From NCBI RefSeq assembly GCF_023369555.1, contig NZ_JACJVC010000004.1:124001-188000 (forward strand): DNA of 64,000 nt. Reading direction: 5' to 3'. This document shows positions 7,480-17,087 of the stretch, piece by piece (position 1 is the first letter of the stretch; each line of letters begins with the position of its first letter). Position numbers and translations under genes: made by a program. The notes under the pieces were generated by a model. It worked only from the letters and a program-made list of their open reading frames with translations, was not told the origin of the DNA and ran no database searches. This stretch comes from Actinomyces sp. AC-20-1 (GTDB lineage Bacteria > Actinomycetota > Actinomycetes > Actinomycetales > Actinomycetaceae).

Positions 7480-8267
7480 GACTCCCGAGGACCAGAACGT
7501 GGATCGTTGGCCTGACGACTCTCAGTCTCTTGCTAGGAGCCTCCACTGCAGCCGATGACGACAAGACAAAAACGCCGGTGTTCAGAGCCATCGGGACTGG
7601 CGACACCGTCACCGTTGATTGGGCTGATCAGTCCACCGTACCCGCTGCAGCCTCCGGACCTTTCTCCGCAGCCCAGGCCCAGGTCGCGGAGGCCAGGACT
7701 TGGAGCACGTGCACGCCCACCACTCGCAAGGTCGTGGTCGGTGACCGCACCAAGAACCAGGGCCGTGTGTGCGAGCCGGCCACCCCTGCCGCCGAGCAGG
7801 GCGTGCCGCTGGTGGTGACCGCGTCGGACGTGTCCACCCTCCTGGTGGGTGGCTCAGGCCTGGTGCGCCAGCCACCCGGGGACCAGGTCATCGTCACCAA
7901 GGACCTCATCGTCCACACCGACCCCTCACCCAGGACCCTTGCCACCACCCTGGCCGGCACACCCGTCACCGTCACCGCCACACCCACCTCCTACACCTGG
8001 AGCTGGGGCGACGCCACCAGCACCACCACCACCGACCCCGGCCAGCCCTACCCCCACCAGACAGTGACCCACCGCTACCAGAAGCGCGACAAGGACGTCA
8101 TCGTGTCCCTGACCACCACCTGGAGCGCCACCTACACCCTCGCCGACGACACCACCGCCCACCCCGTGACCGGCACCATCACCACCACCGAGACCTCCAC
8201 CCCCTTCAACCTCATCCGCCTGACCTCCGTCCTGACCGACGACGCCGAACACGCCCAAGGCCACTAG
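7476..8267 (+). CDS. secreted protein with PKD-like beta domain, function unknown
   Basis: A 263-residue protein starting at ATG 7476, which overlaps the previous stop by four bases (ATGA), so the pair is translationally coupled. Residues 1-28 form a signal peptide (RTRTWIVGLTTLSLLLGAST). Residues 165-225 look like a PKD fold (YTWSWGDATSTTT...HRYQ...VSLTTTWSATYTL), an extracellular beta-sandwich that usually mediates protein or carbohydrate contact. There is no sorting signal, so it is probably released or held by the partner encoded just upstream. The codon use is Thr/Ala-rich but otherwise like its neighbours. Confidence 0.65.
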   Translation: MRLPRTRTWIVGLTTLSLLLGASTAADDDKTKTPVFRAIGTGDTVTVDWADQSTVPAAASGPFSAAQAQVAEARTWSTCTPTTRKVVVGDRTKNQGRVCEPATPAAEQGVPLVVTASDVSTLLVGGSGLVRQPPGDQVIVTKDLIVHTDPSPRTLATTLAGTPVTVTATPTSYTWSWGDATSTTTTDPGQPYPHQTVTHRYQKRDKDVIVSLTTTWSATYTLADDTTAHPVTGTITTTETSTPFNLIRLTSVLTDDAEHAQGH

Positions 8268-8313
8268 AACCCACCACCCCCGAACCCCTCACCACGCGCG
8301 CCAAACCACCCCA

Positions 8314-8351
8314 CAACCCCAAGGACCTCGAACGCAAACCGAGGATGTCGG
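8314..8351 (+). repeat. half copy of dispersed palindrome family A
   Basis: CAACCCCAAGGACCTCGAAC followed by GCAAACCGAGGATGTCGG resembles the right half of the copy at 52953-53020. The matching left half is missing, so this looks like a decayed copy. It starts about 45 bp after the PKD-protein gene. Confidence 0.5.
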
Positions 8352-8398
8352 GGGCCAGACCACCCACGGCCTCTGCGGGAGGTGAGGCTCGCTCCGCC

Positions 8399-8442
8399 GA
8401 TGAGCAACGATGGTGCACAGGCGCAGCACCGATGCGCTCATC
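8399..8442 (+). terminator. imperfect hairpin between the PKD gene and the 965-residue gene
   Basis: GATGAGC (8399-8405) pairs with GCTCATC (8436-8442), and the stem continues imperfectly inward (GATGGTGC against GCAGCACC). It lies in the 253-bp gap before 8521. There is no U-tract. It could be a terminator or a protein-binding site. Confidence 0.3.
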
Positions 8443-8520
8443 CCCTGCTCCGACCCGCACGTGCCCCCTCTCCTCCCACGGATTGAGGACCGCCCGGCAC
8501 CCCGCCCGTAGACTCGAGCC

Positions 8521-11418
8521 ATGACCGATGCCGCGCCCCCGGACGCCTCGGCCGCCCACGCCTCCGGCACACCCACCGCCCGCCCCGACGCCCCGGGCGC
8601 GCACACCCCCCACCCGGCGCAGCCGGAACCAGCTCCGTCCCTCGACCCCACCCGCACCTCCCCCGTCGGCATCCCACGCATCGGCCTGGCACCGGTCTCC
8701 TCGCCTGCCCCCCGCCCGACCCCGACGGTCCGCTCGCACACACTCCTCGTCGACTCCCAGCCGCAACGCCTGCGCCGCACCGAGGACCTGCTCGACCTGG
8801 CCCTCACCGTCGTCGGGTCCCTGTCGATGATCGTGCTCGCGATCTACGCGCACGAGACGACGACCGGAGTCACCCAGGACGTGCAGAACGTCCTCACCGT
8901 GGTCCTGAGGCAGATCCTCGTCCTGCCCCTTCAGGCGGTTGAGGGCCTGGCCACCTTCCTCATCCCGGTGGCGGTCCTGCTCACCCGCCTGTTCCAGAGC
9001 GCGTGGCGCAGCGCCCTGCAGGGAGCCCTCGGCGCGCTCGGCGGCTGGCTCGCCGGCCTGCTCGCCTACCAGGTGCTGGTCGCCTGGGCTCCCGAGGCCC
9101 TGGTCGCGGGCCTGACGGTCACGGCCTCGGGCACGGCGCAGATCGGCGTCTCGGCGACCTTCGCCGCCCTCGCCGGCCTGCTCACCGGTGCGGGCGACCG
9201 CCGCACGGCGACGACGGTGCGCATCGCCTGGGGCGTCGTGTGGGTCATCGTCGGGCTGACGGTGCTGCGCTCGGCCCTCACGCTGCCGGGCGCCCTGCTG
9301 TCCGTGCTCATCGGCCGCGCCGTCGGCCTCCTGGTGCGCTGGGCCCTCGGGGTGGACGACCGCCGCGCGCACGGCGTCGCCCTCGTGCGCGCCCTGCGCC
9401 GTGCCGGGGTCGACGCAGTGCGCGTCGTGCGCATGGACCCGGCCCCGGCCCCGCGCGCCTGGACGGTGACGACGGACGCGCCCCTGGGCTACACCGAGCG
9501 CGTGCGCGAGACCCCCCTGGCCGCTCCCGTGGACCTCGACCCCCTGCCCGGCCCGGTCAGCGGACCCGACGCCGACCCCGCCGTCGGCCCCTCCTCCGAC
9601 CCGGCCTCCACCCGGCCCGACGGGGCGGGCCCCACCGCCACCTCCTCCACCCAGCCCCCGCACCAGGGGACCGTCACCGAGGACCCGGCGAACACAATCA
9701 CCCCGGCCGACGGCGTCGAGACCACCACCGCGCTCGCCGAGGCCCGCTCCTCCGCGCTCACCGAGGGACGCCCCTCCGTCCACCGGGTCTACGCCGTGTG
9801 GGACGCCGAGGGCGTGCGCCGCGACGTCACCGTCCTGGACGCCGACCGCCAGGTCGCCGGCTTCCTCGCAGGCCTGTGGGACCGTCTGCGCGTGCGCGGC
9901 CTGTCCCCCACCCGCGACCTGTCGGTGCGTCCCGCCGCCGAGCACGCCGTCCTCATGACCCTCGAGGCCAGGCGCGTGGGCGTGCGCACCCCCACCCTCC
10001 TCGGCCTGGCCGAGGCGCAGGAGTCCGTCATCCTCGTCACCGAGCACGTCGCCGGCGCCCGGTCCTTCGACGCCCTGGGCTCCGACGTGCCCGAGGCGGT
10101 CCTCGACCAGCTGTGGGAGCAGGTCGCGGCCGCGCACGCCTCCGGGCTGGCCCACCGCGAGCTCGACGGCACGCACGTCGTCGTCGACGCCCACGAGCGG
10201 GTGTGGCTGCTCGACTGGGACTCCGGCGAGACCGCCTCCAACGAGCTCTCCCGGCGCGTGGACCTCGCCCAGGCCCTCGCCCTCATCGCCTCCGCCGTCG
10301 GCGTCGAGCGGGCCATCGCCTCCGCCTCGCGGGCCCTGAGCACCCAGCAGCTCGCCTCCATAGCCCCGATGCTGCAGAAGGTCGTGCTGCCGGACTCCAC
10401 CCGCCAGGCGATGGGCCGGCGCGGCACGGTGCTACAGGAGCTGCGCGACGCCCTCGTGGCCCTCACCCCGACGGCGCACGCCGAGCCCGCCCGACTCACC
10501 CGCTTCTCCACCCGCACCGTCGTCATGGCGGTCGTCGCCCTGGCCGCGCTGTGGACCCTGCTGGCCCGCATGAACCTCGAGCAGATCAGCGAGGCGGTGC
10601 GCGAGGCGAACGTCTGGTGGATCCTGGCGGCCCTCGTCTTCTCCCTGGCGACCTACGTGGGCGCGGGCCTCGCGCTCGTGGCCTTCTCCCCGGTGCGCCT
10701 GGGCGTGCTGCGCTCCACGGAGGTGCACCTGGCCTCCTCGGTGGTCTCACTGGTCGCCCCGGCGGGTGTGGGCGGGGCGGCCGTCAACCTGCGCTTCCTG
10801 GGACGCAAGGGCGTTCCGACGGCGATCGGCGTCGCGACCGTCGCCCTCGTCCAGGTGGTCCAGTTCGCCGTCACGGTGGTGCTGCTCGTCCTGCTGGCGG
10901 CGCTCACGGGCCGCTCGACGGGGCTCACCCTGCCGTCGGGGTGGATCATGCTGGCCGCGGTCGTGCTCGTGGCGGCCGTCGCGGCGGCCCTGCTCATGCC
11001 GCGGGTGCGCTCCTTCCTGTGGGAGAAGATCGAGCCGACCTACCGGCAGGTGTGGCCGCGCGTGGTGTGGGTCCTGTCCAACCCGGGCCGCCTGGCGCTG
11101 GGGGTGGGCGGCACGCTGCTGCTGAGCCTGTCCTACGTCCTCGCCTTCGGGGCGAGCCTGTGGGCCTTCGGCTACACCCTGCCCTTCTCGGTCCTGGCGA
11201 TCACCTACCTCGCCTCGAACACGGTGGGAAGCGTGGTGCCCTCGCCCGGTGGTATCGGCCCGGTGGAGATCGCGCTGACGGCGGGCCTCGTCGCGGCGGG
11301 CATCCCCTCGGGCGTGGCCCTGTCCGCCGCCATCGTCTACCGACTCGTGACCTTCTGGATCCCCATCCCCGTGGGCTGGCTCAGCCTCCAGCGGCTGCAG
11401 CGCAAGGGCGACCTGTAG
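8521..11418 (+). CDS. kinase-like/YbhN-type flippase membrane protein (lysylphosphatidylglycerol synthase TM-domain family)
   Basis: A 965-residue integral membrane protein in three parts. Residues 1-90 are Pro/Ala-rich, followed by about six membrane helices (to about 290). A Pro/Thr linker leads to a cytosolic kinase-like region (about 420-640) with an HRD-like HREL (His545) and a DFG-like LLDWD (Asp565/567). The C-terminal 300 residues are a YbhN/UPF0104 membrane domain (AGVGGAAVNLRFLGRKG, SPGGIGPVEIALTAGL) as in MprF flippase halves. No aminoacyltransferase domain is present, so lipid or polyprenol flipping is likelier than lysyl-PG synthesis. TAGACT at 8509-8514 ends 6 nt before the ATG, suggesting a leaderless mRNA. 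Confidence 0.8.
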   Translation: MTDAAPPDASAAHASGTPTARPDAPGAHTPHPAQPEPAPSLDPTRTSPVGIPRIGLAPVSSPAPRPTPTVRSHTLLVDSQPQRLRRTEDLLDLALTVVGSLSMIVLAIYAHETTTGVTQDVQNVLTVVLRQILVLPLQAVEGLATFLIPVAVLLTRLFQSAWRSALQGALGALGGWLAGLLAYQVLVAWAPEALVAGLTVTASGTAQIGVSATFAALAGLLTGAGDRRTATTVRIAWGVVWVIVGLTVLRSALTLPGALLSVLIGRAVGLLVRWALGVDDRRAHGVALVRALRRAGVDAVRVVRMDPAPAPRAWTVTTDAPLGYTERVRETPLAAPVDLDPLPGPVSGPDADPAVGPSSDPASTRPDGAGPTATSSTQPPHQGTVTEDPANTITPADGVETTTALAEARSSALTEGRPSVHRVYAVWDAEGVRRDVTVLDADRQVAGFLAGLWDRLRVRGLSPTRDLSVRPAAEHAVLMTLEARRVGVRTPTLLGLAEAQESVILVTEHVAGARSFDALGSDVPEAVLDQLWEQVAAAHASGLAHRELDGTHVVVDAHERVWLLDWDSGETASNELSRRVDLAQALALIASAVGVERAIASASRALSTQQLASIAPMLQKVVLPDSTRQAMGRRGTVLQELRDALVALTPTAHAEPARLTRFSTRTVVMAVVALAALWTLLARMNLEQISEAVREANVWWILAALVFSLATYVGAGLALVAFSPVRLGVLRSTEVHLASSVVSLVAPAGVGGAAVNLRFLGRKGVPTAIGVATVALVQVVQFAVTVVLLVLLAALTGRSTGLTLPSGWIMLAAVVLVAAVAAALLMPRVRSFLWEKIEPTYRQVWPRVVWVLSNPGRLALGVGGTLLLSLSYVLAFGASLWAFGYTLPFSVLAITYLASNTVGSVVPSPGGIGPVEIALTAGLVAAGIPSGVALSAAIVYRLVTFWIPIPVGWLSLQRLQRKGDL

Positions 11419-11505
11419 CGGGCCGGGTACCGCTCCCCCTCGGCACGGACCGGTGGGCGTGCCAGACTTCCTGGCAACCGCCCCGCCCCCACCGAAGGTG
11501 CCCCC

Positions 11506-13143
11506 ATGCGCTCCACCCGCAGACCGATCGTCGTCGTCCTGGTCGCGGCCGCCCTCGCCGCCGCACTCGTCCTCGCGCTCGTCATCTCCGGCGTGCTGCC
11601 GACCGGCTCCGGCACCGGGGCGGGCGGGGCCACGCCCACGACCGGTGCGGAGGCCCCCGACGTCGTCGCCGCCCCCGGCACCGCTCAGACCGCCCCGCCG
11701 TCGGAGGAGGCGGACCCCGACCGCTTCGTCATCAGCTATGACGAGGGCTCGCCCGCCGCCGAGGTCCTGGCCAGTGTCGAGGCCTACGGCCAGGACATCC
11801 TCGCGGACCTGCCGAGCGAGCAGCGGGAGGCGATCCTGGCGGCCGCCGAGCAGGCCTCCGTCGTCATCGAGGCCATCACCGCCCACTCGGGCGCCGTGGC
11901 CGCCATCGACCTGGCCGAGGGGCTGACGGACGAGCAGGTCGCGCAGTTCACCAGCCTCCTGGAGCAGATCGAGTCCATCACCTCCGTCGAGCCGGACCTC
12001 CAGCTCACCCCGCTGGACACCCACGTGCCCGACGACGCCTACTTCTCCTACCAGTGGAACCTCACGGACCAGGACCACGGCATCGCGGCAACCGACGCCT
12101 GGGCCACCTCCACCGGCGAGGGAGTCACCGTGGCGGTCATCGACACCGGTGTCCTGGCCGACCACCCGGACCTGGAGGGCCAGCTCCTGCCGGGGTACGA
12201 CTTCGTCTCGGACCCGGTGATCGGGCGAGACGGCGACGGCCGTGACGCCGACCCCTCCGATGAGGGCGACGGCGTCGCCCAGGACGAGTGCGGTGACGGG
12301 TGGGAGGCCGAGACCTCCTCCTGGCACGGCTCGCACGTCGCCGGCATCATCGCCGCGGCCGCCGACGACGGCACCGGCGTCGCGGGCGTCGCCCCGGGGG
12401 CGAGGATCGTGCCGGTGCGGGCCCTGGGCAGGTGCGGCGGCTACTCCACGGACGCCGTCGACGCGCTCACCTGGGCCTCCGGCGGCCATGTCAACGGGGT
12501 GCCGGACAACCCCCACCCGGCCCAGGTCATCAACATGAGCCTCGGCGGGGCCGGCACCTGCCCGATGTTCTACCAGAAGGCCATCAACGCGGCCGTGGCC
12601 CGCGGCTCGGTCGTCGTCGTGGCCGCCGGCAACGAGGACCAGGACGCCGCACTGGTCTCCCCCGCCTCCTGCCGCAACGTCATCACCGTGGGCGCGACCT
12701 CCAGCAGCGGCGCACGGGCGTACTACTCGAACTACGGCTCCGCCGTCGACCTGTCCGCCCCGGGTGGTGACGTCGTGGCCGACGGCGGCGTCCTGTCCCT
12801 GTCCAACATGGGCGAGACCGCCCCGACGGAGAACGCCTACGCCTTCATGGAGGGCACGAGCCAGGCGGCGCCGCACGTGGCCGGCACCATCGCCCTGCTC
12901 ATGGCCCTCGACCCGGACCTCACCCAGGACGAGGCCCTGGCGCTCCTGCAGGAGACCGCGACCCCGGTGACGACCTGCGACCGCGACTCCTGCGGTGGCG
13001 GCGTCGTCAACGCGGCGGCCGCCGTCGAGCGGCTCTCCGCCTCCCAGCCCGGTGAGCCCCGCGACCGCTGGTGGAAGAAGGACCCGGCACCGGCCCCCAC
13101 GCCGTCGCCCTCACCCCGGTCCGGCTGGCACAAGAACCGGTAG
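11506..13143 (+). CDS. secreted S8-family subtilisin-like serine protease
   Basis: A 545-residue secreted peptidase. Residues 1-38 are a signal peptide (RRPIVVVLVAAALAAALVLALV). A prodomain of about 130 residues follows, then the catalytic domain from about residue 190. The triad is Asp213 (VAVIDTG), His274 (SSWHGSHVAG) and Ser452 (GTSQAAPHVAG); the oxyanion-hole Asn is in VVVVAAGNED. The C-terminal tail is Pro/Ser-rich and basic with no membrane anchor or LPxTG signal, so the enzyme is probably released. It is not a mycosin: no C-terminal helix and no type VII secretion genes nearby. Several Cys residues (CGDG, CGGY, TCPM, SCRN) may form disulfides. Confidence 0.92.
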   Translation: MRSTRRPIVVVLVAAALAAALVLALVISGVLPTGSGTGAGGATPTTGAEAPDVVAAPGTAQTAPPSEEADPDRFVISYDEGSPAAEVLASVEAYGQDILADLPSEQREAILAAAEQASVVIEAITAHSGAVAAIDLAEGLTDEQVAQFTSLLEQIESITSVEPDLQLTPLDTHVPDDAYFSYQWNLTDQDHGIAATDAWATSTGEGVTVAVIDTGVLADHPDLEGQLLPGYDFVSDPVIGRDGDGRDADPSDEGDGVAQDECGDGWEAETSSWHGSHVAGIIAAAADDGTGVAGVAPGARIVPVRALGRCGGYSTDAVDALTWASGGHVNGVPDNPHPAQVINMSLGGAGTCPMFYQKAINAAVARGSVVVVAAGNEDQDAALVSPASCRNVITVGATSSSGARAYYSNYGSAVDLSAPGGDVVADGGVLSLSNMGETAPTENAYAFMEGTSQAAPHVAGTIALLMALDPDLTQDEALALLQETATPVTTCDRDSCGGGVVNAAAAVERLSASQPGEPRDRWWKKDPAPAPTPSPSPRSGWHKNR

Positions 13144-13237
13144 GTCCCGCCGGCGCCGTCTAGGCTGGGCCGTGCAGACCGCCCACCCGGCGGGGAACCC
13201 GGCCGCGCCGCTGCGGCCCATGCACAAGGAGATCCCA

Positions 13238-14308
13238 TTGCGTGCACTGCGCAAGCCGGCCCCGGGACCCGGGCTCGAGCTGCAGGACGTCCCCGAGCCC
13301 ACCACCGGGTTCCGGGAGGTGAAGATCCGCGTCCTGCGCACCGGCCTGTGCGGCACCGACCTGCACCTGGCCGGCTGGGACGAGTTCGCGGCCGCCCAGC
13401 TGCACCCGCCGATGACGCTCGGGCACGAGTTCTACGGCGAGATCGTCGAGATCGGCACCGGCACCGCCACCGACGAGTCCACCGCCGACGACGACACCGA
13501 CTACCTGTCCGTCGGCCAGCGGGTGAGCGTCGAGGGGCACATCACCTGCGGGCGCTGCCGCAACTGCCGTGCGGGCCGGCGCCACATGTGCATCCGCACG
13601 AACTCGATCGGCGTCAACCGCGACGGCGCCTTCGCCGACTACGTGGTCGTGCCGGCGCGCAACGTGTGGCCGCAGTCGGAGCAGATCGACCCCGACCTCG
13701 GGGCGCTCTTCGACCCCTTCGGCAACGCGGTCCACACGGCGATGCAGTTCCCCCTGGCCTCCGAGGACGTCCTCATCACCGGGGCCGGCCCCATCGGTGT
13801 CATGTGCGCCGCCATCGCCCGCCACTGCGGGGCGAGGAACGTCGTCATCACGGACCTGTCCGACTACCGGCTCTCCCTGGCCGAGAAGGTCGGGGTCACC
13901 ACGGTCAACACCGGCCGCGAGGACCTGCGTGAGGTCATGCGCGACCTGGGGATGACGGAGGGCTTCGACGTCGGCCTCGAGATGAGCGGGGCCCCGGCCG
14001 CGACCCGCCAGATGATCGACGTGTGCAACCACGGTGCGAGGATCGCCATGCTGGGGCTGCCCAAGGCGGGCTACGAGATCGACTGGAACAAGGTCATCAC
14101 CCACATGCTCACCATCAAGGGCGTCTACGGCCGCGAGATGTACGACACCTGGTACAAGGGGTCGTTCATGCTGGGCTCGTCCGAGCGCCTGCGCAACGAG
14201 ATCCGCGGGCTCGTCACGCACCGCTTCGCCCCCGAGCAGTGGCAGGACGCCTTCGAGGCCGCCCGCTCCGGCGAGTGCGGCAAGGTCATCATCAACTGGG
14301 AGGAGTGA
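13238..14308 (+). CDS. tdh: L-threonine 3-dehydrogenase
   Basis: Zinc-dependent MDR dehydrogenase oxidising L-threonine to 2-amino-3-ketobutyrate with NAD+. I chose TTG 13238: AAGGAG ends 6 nt before it and it gives the family N-terminus MRALRKP, whereas the in-frame ATG 13220 lacks a good Shine-Dalgarno. The protein has 356 residues (E. coli 341). Catalytic zinc ligands are Cys38, His63 and Glu64; structural zinc cysteines are 104, 107, 110 and 118. A roughly 15-residue acidic insertion (TDESTADDDTDY) after EIGTG accounts for the extra length. A TAGGCT box at 13161-13166 is a plausible -10. kbl starts 3 bp after the stop. Confidence 0.93.
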   Translation: MRALRKPAPGPGLELQDVPEPTTGFREVKIRVLRTGLCGTDLHLAGWDEFAAAQLHPPMTLGHEFYGEIVEIGTGTATDESTADDDTDYLSVGQRVSVEGHITCGRCRNCRAGRRHMCIRTNSIGVNRDGAFADYVVVPARNVWPQSEQIDPDLGALFDPFGNAVHTAMQFPLASEDVLITGAGPIGVMCAAIARHCGARNVVITDLSDYRLSLAEKVGVTTVNTGREDLREVMRDLGMTEGFDVGLEMSGAPAATRQMIDVCNHGARIAMLGLPKAGYEIDWNKVITHMLTIKGVYGREMYDTWYKGSFMLGSSERLRNEIRGLVTHRFAPEQWQDAFEAARSGECGKVIINWEE

Positions 14309-14311
14309 GGG

Positions 14312-15501
<1,190 letters not shown>

Positions 15502-15502
<1 letters not shown>

Positions 15503-15585
15503 TCCCTAGTCAGAGGCGCCGGGCGTCACAGGCGCCCGCGTGATTTCGCCGTTCTTCTGCCCGGCCCGAGGCTCTGACTAGGGAT
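15502..15585. terminator. long inverted repeat between convergent kbl and cycA
   Basis: ATCCCTAGTCAGAG (15502-15515) is the exact reverse complement of 15572-15585; the arms continue imperfectly inward (GCCGGGC against GCCCGAGG). The element starts within the kbl stop codon and ends 19 bp before the end of cycA, so it is well placed as a bidirectional terminator. The 56-nt spacer is longer than in a normal terminator. Confidence 0.55.
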
Positions 15586-15603
15586 GCGTGACAGCAGTCC
15601 CCC

Positions 15604-16989
15604 TCAGCGGCGCGCGTGGCGCCGGTGGACGGCCCAGGCCACCGCCATGACCACGAACCACAGCGGGGAGGCCATGAGCGCCTGGCGCGTGTCCTGCGCC
15701 AGCGTCAGCGTCCAGGCGACGAAGCCGAAGAAGGCCAGGCTCGCCCAGGCGGCCGCCCGCCCACCGGGGACCGTGAAGGCGCTGGCCTCATGACGCTCGG
15801 GGCAGCGCGTGCGGTAACGCAGGTAGGACACGACGATGACGCCCCACACGACGATGAACAGCACCGAAGCCACCGTCGTCACCGCCGTGAAGGCCGACAT
15901 GATCGAGCCGGACAGGTACATAAGCGGGATCGAGGTGAGCAGCCCCGCGCAGGTCACCAGCAGGGACCAGCCGGGCACGGACCGGCCCGTCAGCCGCTTG
16001 AACACGCGGGGCGCCTGGCGGGCCCAGGACAGCCCGTAGAGCATCCGCGAGGTCGAGTACAGGCCCGAGTTCGCGCTCGAGGCCGCCGCCGTGAGCACGA
16101 CGAAGTTGACGACACCGGCGGCCACCCCGAGCCCGGCGAGGGCGAACATCGACACGAAGGGGCTGCTCTCCGGGGAGACCTCCCGCCAGGGGGTGACCAT
16201 CATGATGGCCGCGAGCGCCCCCAGGTAGAACAGGACGATGCGCACGGGGATCGCGTTGATCGCCTTGGGCAGGGTGACGTGCGGGTCCTTGGCCTCGGCC
16301 GCCGTGGTGCCGACGAGCTCGGTGCCGATGAAGGCGAAGACGGCGATCTGGAAGGCGCGGGCGAAGCCGCCGAAGCCGCGCGGGAAGAGGCCGCCGTCGG
16401 ACCAGAGGTTGCTGACCGAGGCGACGGCCCCGTTGGGGGAGGTGAACCCCACGGCCACCATGACGACGCCGATGACGACGAGCGCGAGGATGGCGATGAT
16501 CTTGACGATGGAGAACCAGAACTCGATCTCCCCGAAGGCCTGGACGGTCGTGAGGTTGATGGCCAGCAGCAGCGCGACCGTGACGACGGGCGGCAGCCAC
16601 AGCGGCACACCGGGCCACCAGAACTGGATGTAGCCGGTGATGACGACGACCTCGGCCACCGCGGTCACCAGCCAGGAGAAGTAGTAGGTCCAGCCGGTGA
16701 GGAAGCCGGCCCACGGCCCGATGAGGTCGGCGGCGACGTCGGCGAAGGACTTGTAGGACAGGTCCGAGAGCATGACCTCGCCCAGTGCCCTCATGACGAG
16801 GAAGAGGACAGCCCCGATGAGGGCGTAGACGAGGAGCACCGAGGGCCCAGCCAGGGAGATCGTCTTGCCGGAGCCCATGAACAGGCCCGTGCCAATGGCC
16901 CCGCCGATGGCGATGAGCTGGACGTGGCGGTTGGTGAGCCTGCGCTGGAGCTGGCCCTCGGCGACGAGGTCCTCGACGGTCTTCGGCAT
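15604..16989 (-). CDS. cycA: D-serine/D-alanine/glycine permease, APC family
   Basis: A 461-residue membrane protein with about 12 helices that imports small neutral amino acids with protons. It resembles E. coli CycA over nearly its whole length: LTNRHVQLIAIGGAIGTGLF, MGSGKTISLAGPS, ASSANSGLYSTSRML and DTRQALMASPLWF all have direct CycA counterparts. ATG 16989 gives the family N-terminus MPKTVEDLVAEGQLQRRL, preceded by GAGGAGAACGC. Its product would feed glycine, linking it to the convergent tdh-kbl pair. Specificity within the CycA/AroP group is inferred from similarity. Confidence 0.88.
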   Translation of the reverse strand: MPKTVEDLVAEGQLQRRLTNRHVQLIAIGGAIGTGLFMGSGKTISLAGPSVLLVYALIGAVLFLVMRALGEVMLSDLSYKSFADVAADLIGPWAGFLTGWTYYFSWLVTAVAEVVVITGYIQFWWPGVPLWLPPVVTVALLLAINLTTVQAFGEIEFWFSIVKIIAILALVVIGVVMVAVGFTSPNGAVASVSNLWSDGGLFPRGFGGFARAFQIAVFAFIGTELVGTTAAEAKDPHVTLPKAINAIPVRIVLFYLGALAAIMMVTPWREVSPESSPFVSMFALAGLGVAAGVVNFVVLTAAASSANSGLYSTSRMLYGLSWARQAPRVFKRLTGRSVPGWSLLVTCAGLLTSIPLMYLSGSIMSAFTAVTTVASVLFIVVWGVIVVSYLRYRTRCPERHEASAFTVPGGRAAAWASLAFFGFVAWTLTLAQDTRQALMASPLWFVVMAVAWAVHRRHARR

Positions 16990-17087
16990 GCGTTCTCCTC
17001 GGGATGGCACTGGGCGCAGCCTACGTCGGCCCACCTGACGCTCCGGCGGGCAGGGGCGCCGGGCCCCAGTCGCTAGGCTCGGCGGCG

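Noticed and set aside
13220-13237. ATG 13220 as the tdh start
   Set aside because: AAGGAG lies downstream of this ATG and 6 nt before TTG 13238, which also gives the family N-terminus.
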